Positions 16,778 through 18,046 of a stretch of DNA of 18,046 nt are shown piece by piece (position 1 is the stretch's first letter; the number at the start of each line of letters is the position of its first letter). The translations under genes were made by a program, and so were the position numbers. The notes under the pieces were generated by a model. It worked only from the letters and a program-made list of their open reading frames with translations. It had not been told where the DNA came from and did no database searches. Origin of the DNA: Pseudomonadota bacterium (lineage in GTDB: Bacteria > Pseudomonadota > Gammaproteobacteria > Burkholderiales > Burkholderiaceae); assembly GCA_021783435.1 (NCBI GenBank), contig JAJXUC010000077.1:1-18046 (forward strand), read 5' to 3'.

Positions 16778-16783
16778 ATTATA
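16778..16783 (-). promoter_or_regulatory. Perfect TATAAT -10 element for lysC
   Basis: TATAAT on the minus strand (16783-16778) lies 67 bases before the lysC start in a GC-rich gap of 164 bases after tilS. No good -35 is seen at 16-18 bases. It suggests lysC is transcribed independently as well as by read-through from accA-tilS. Confidence 0.45.
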
Positions 16784-16874
16784 GGCAGCGCGTCCCCACA
16801 TGCATGGAGCAAACTCACGGGCACTTGTCGTTTGCGCCCACTCGGGGCGGCCAGGCCGCAGCAGGGTGCTCTGC

Positions 16875-17903
16875 TCAGTCTGCCGATCGCACCCGCACCA
16901 GGGAGCCACCCCGGCGCTCCAGGGTCGCTCCCCCCAGCCGCACCTGCAAGTCCATGGCGCCGCGCTCGCTGGCGCGCACCTGCCGTCGCAGGTTATCAAT
17001 CTGCCCATGGCTGCTGCGCAGCCCGGCCTGCCGCAGCCACAGCCGCAGCACCTCGCTCAGGCGGGCGTCGCCCAGCTCACGCAGTGCGTCCAGACTCAGG
17101 CCCTCATGGGTGGTACAGCGGGCAACATCAAGCGCGGCCATGTCCTCGATGCTGGCTGCGGCATGGGCGCACAACGCCGCCGAGCGCGCCAGGGTGCTGC
17201 GCCAGCCCGGCTCCAGCCTGGCGATGACCGGCAACAATTCATGCCGGATGCGGCTGCGGCGAAACGCCGGATCATGATTCATCGGGTCGCGCAGGTACGG
17301 CAGCGGCAGCGACCAAGCATCCAGCGATTGCCGCAACACCGCGGCGGAACACGCCAGCAAGGGCCGGCCCAGCCACAAGCCGTTGCGCTGTGTCGCTTCG
17401 GGCATCGCCGCCAATCCTTTGGGGCCGGCGCCACGCAGCAGGGCCAGCAAGAGCGACTCAGCCTGGTCGTCGGCCTGATGGCCGAGGAGCAGCCAGTCGC
17501 AACCCAGCCCCCGCGCCGCCGCACCCAGGGCCTGATAGCGGGCATCACGGGCCTTGTCCTCCAGGCTGTCGCCACGCTGCGCCCGCACCTGCACCGGCAG
17601 TACGGCGCACGCCACGTTCCAGGCAGCGCAGCGCTGGCGTACATGGTCGGCGAAGATGTCGGCGCCAGACTGCAAGCCGTGATGCACATGCAAGGCGCGC
17701 AGACGCTCGGGCCCCCAGATGCGCAGCGCTCCCAGCAGCAGCGCGGTCGAATCGGCACCGCCACTGAAGGCGATGGCTACTGGCGCCGCACTTGCGCCCA
17801 GGGCGGCATGCCGATGCAGGAAGCCGCGCAGGGCGACCAAGGCCGGTTCGACCTGCGAACCCTGGGCAGCCGGCATGGAGGATGACACGGTTGTCAAGCG
17901 CAT
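16875..17903 (-). CDS. tilS: tRNA(Ile)-lysidine synthase
   Basis: Adds lysine to C34 of the CAU anticodon of a minor tRNA(Ile), so that it reads AUA and is charged by IleS. The ATP pyrophosphatase P-loop SGGADS is at residues 47-52. HVHHGLQSGA (72-81), LLLGHQADDQAESLLLALLRG and RSRIRHELLPVI are all typical. The product is 342 residues, shorter than the 432 of E. coli, with a reduced C-terminal domain. The start is ATG 17903 (MRLTTVSSS); ATG 17876 (MPAAQG) is an alternative, and neither has a Shine-Dalgarno. It lies 34 bases after accA on the same strand. The accA-tilS-lysC order is common in Burkholderiales. The gap to lysC contains a GCGGCC-A-GGCCGC inverted repeat (16847-16859). Confidence 0.94.
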   Translation of the reverse strand: MRLTTVSSSMPAAQGSQVEPALVALRGFLHRHAALGASAAPVAIAFSGGADSTALLLGALRIWGPERLRALHVHHGLQSGADIFADHVRQRCAAWNVACAVLPVQVRAQRGDSLEDKARDARYQALGAAARGLGCDWLLLGHQADDQAESLLLALLRGAGPKGLAAMPEATQRNGLWLGRPLLACSAAVLRQSLDAWSLPLPYLRDPMNHDPAFRRSRIRHELLPVIARLEPGWRSTLARSAALCAHAAASIEDMAALDVARCTTHEGLSLDALRELGDARLSEVLRLWLRQAGLRSSHGQIDNLRRQVRASERGAMDLQVRLGGATLERRGGSLVRVRSAD

Positions 17904-17937
17904 CGAGCCGCCGCGACGGGCCCGTTCGCCGAGCGTT

Positions 17938-18046
17938 TCAGCGCGTGGACTTGGTGTCCTGGAATTTGCCGAAGGCGCAAAGGCGGTCGTAGCGCTGCTT
18001 CACCAGATCGGCCGGTTTGATGCCCTGGAATTGGCGCAGGCTCTCG
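17938..18046 (-). CDS. accA: Acetyl-CoA carboxylase carboxyltransferase subunit alpha (3' end only)
   Basis: Only the last 35 codons and the stop (17940-17938) lie in the window. They read ESLRQFQGIKPADLVKQRYD and end in GKFQDTKSTR. The pattern LR-(x)n-P-xLxxQRYxRL-xxFG is that of the AccA C terminus. AccA forms the carboxyltransferase with AccD and makes malonyl-CoA for fatty-acid synthesis. The position directly upstream of tilS supports the call, because accA-tilS is a standard Burkholderiales pair. The frame runs open to the right edge. The short length is what limits confidence. Confidence 0.82.
   Translation of the reverse strand, partial: ESLRQFQGIKPADLVKQRYDRLCAFGKFQDTKSTR

Noticed and set aside
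16711..16874. Lysine riboswitch or tRNA gene between tilS and lysC
   Set aside because: The gap is too short and lacks the conserved lysine-riboswitch core or a T-loop sequence; only a -10 and an inverted repeat are visible.
15487..17277. A 596-codon plus-strand open frame opposite lysC and tilS
   Set aside because: It lies antisense to two unmistakable genes. Its translation is rich in His, Asp, Gly and Arg with no family pattern, typical of shadow frames in GC-rich DNA.
1..18046. CRISPR array, insertion sequence, integrase, phage or defence genes
   Set aside because: No regularly spaced repeats, terminal inverted repeats, transposase or phage-like proteins were found. Every sizeable coding stretch is assigned to a known family.

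Overview
The window is GC-rich, gene-dense bacterial chromosome with a housekeeping character. Protein content and gene order point to a betaproteobacterium, most likely of the order Burkholderiales: ybaK next to plsY, an accA-tilS-lysC cluster, ribF-ileS-lspA, and a PHP phosphatase beside yciO and a small site-2 protease. A Thiomonas-like genus is possible, but this is a guess. I see no prophage, insertion sequence, CRISPR array, tRNA or rRNA gene, and no toxin or defence island.

Layout. Positions 1-1069 (minus): ybaK (tRNA proofreading) followed by plsY (phospholipid synthesis, cut by the left edge). Positions 1224-3509 (plus): rnm/PHP nucleotidase, yciO and an M50 site-2 protease. Positions 3624-5994 (minus): a cold-shock protein with a strong terminator, a DedA membrane protein, and trpS with an unusual C-terminal extension. 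Positions 6250-10818 (plus): ribF, ileS and lspA, a classic cluster. Positions 10855-13215 (minus): a quinone oxidoreductase and an MFS transporter. Positions 13326-15445 (plus): an OmpR-type response regulator and its sensor kinase, overlapping by 4 bases and divergent from the MFS gene. Positions 15454 to the right edge (minus): accA (3' end only), tilS and lysC.

How the genes work together. Three aminoacylation or tRNA-quality genes (trpS, ileS, ybaK) and the tRNA-modifying tilS sit among lipid and envelope genes (plsY, accA, lspA, dedA). The only clearly regulatory module is the two-component system. A PmrA/QseB-like direct repeat lies in the gap it shares with the MFS gene, so the kinase may control the transporter as well as itself.

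No new multi-gene system stands out. The best leads are the TrpS extension, the putative response-regulator box, the structured leaders of the cold-shock and ribF genes, and the many genes whose starts follow C-rich leaders without a Shine-Dalgarno sequence.
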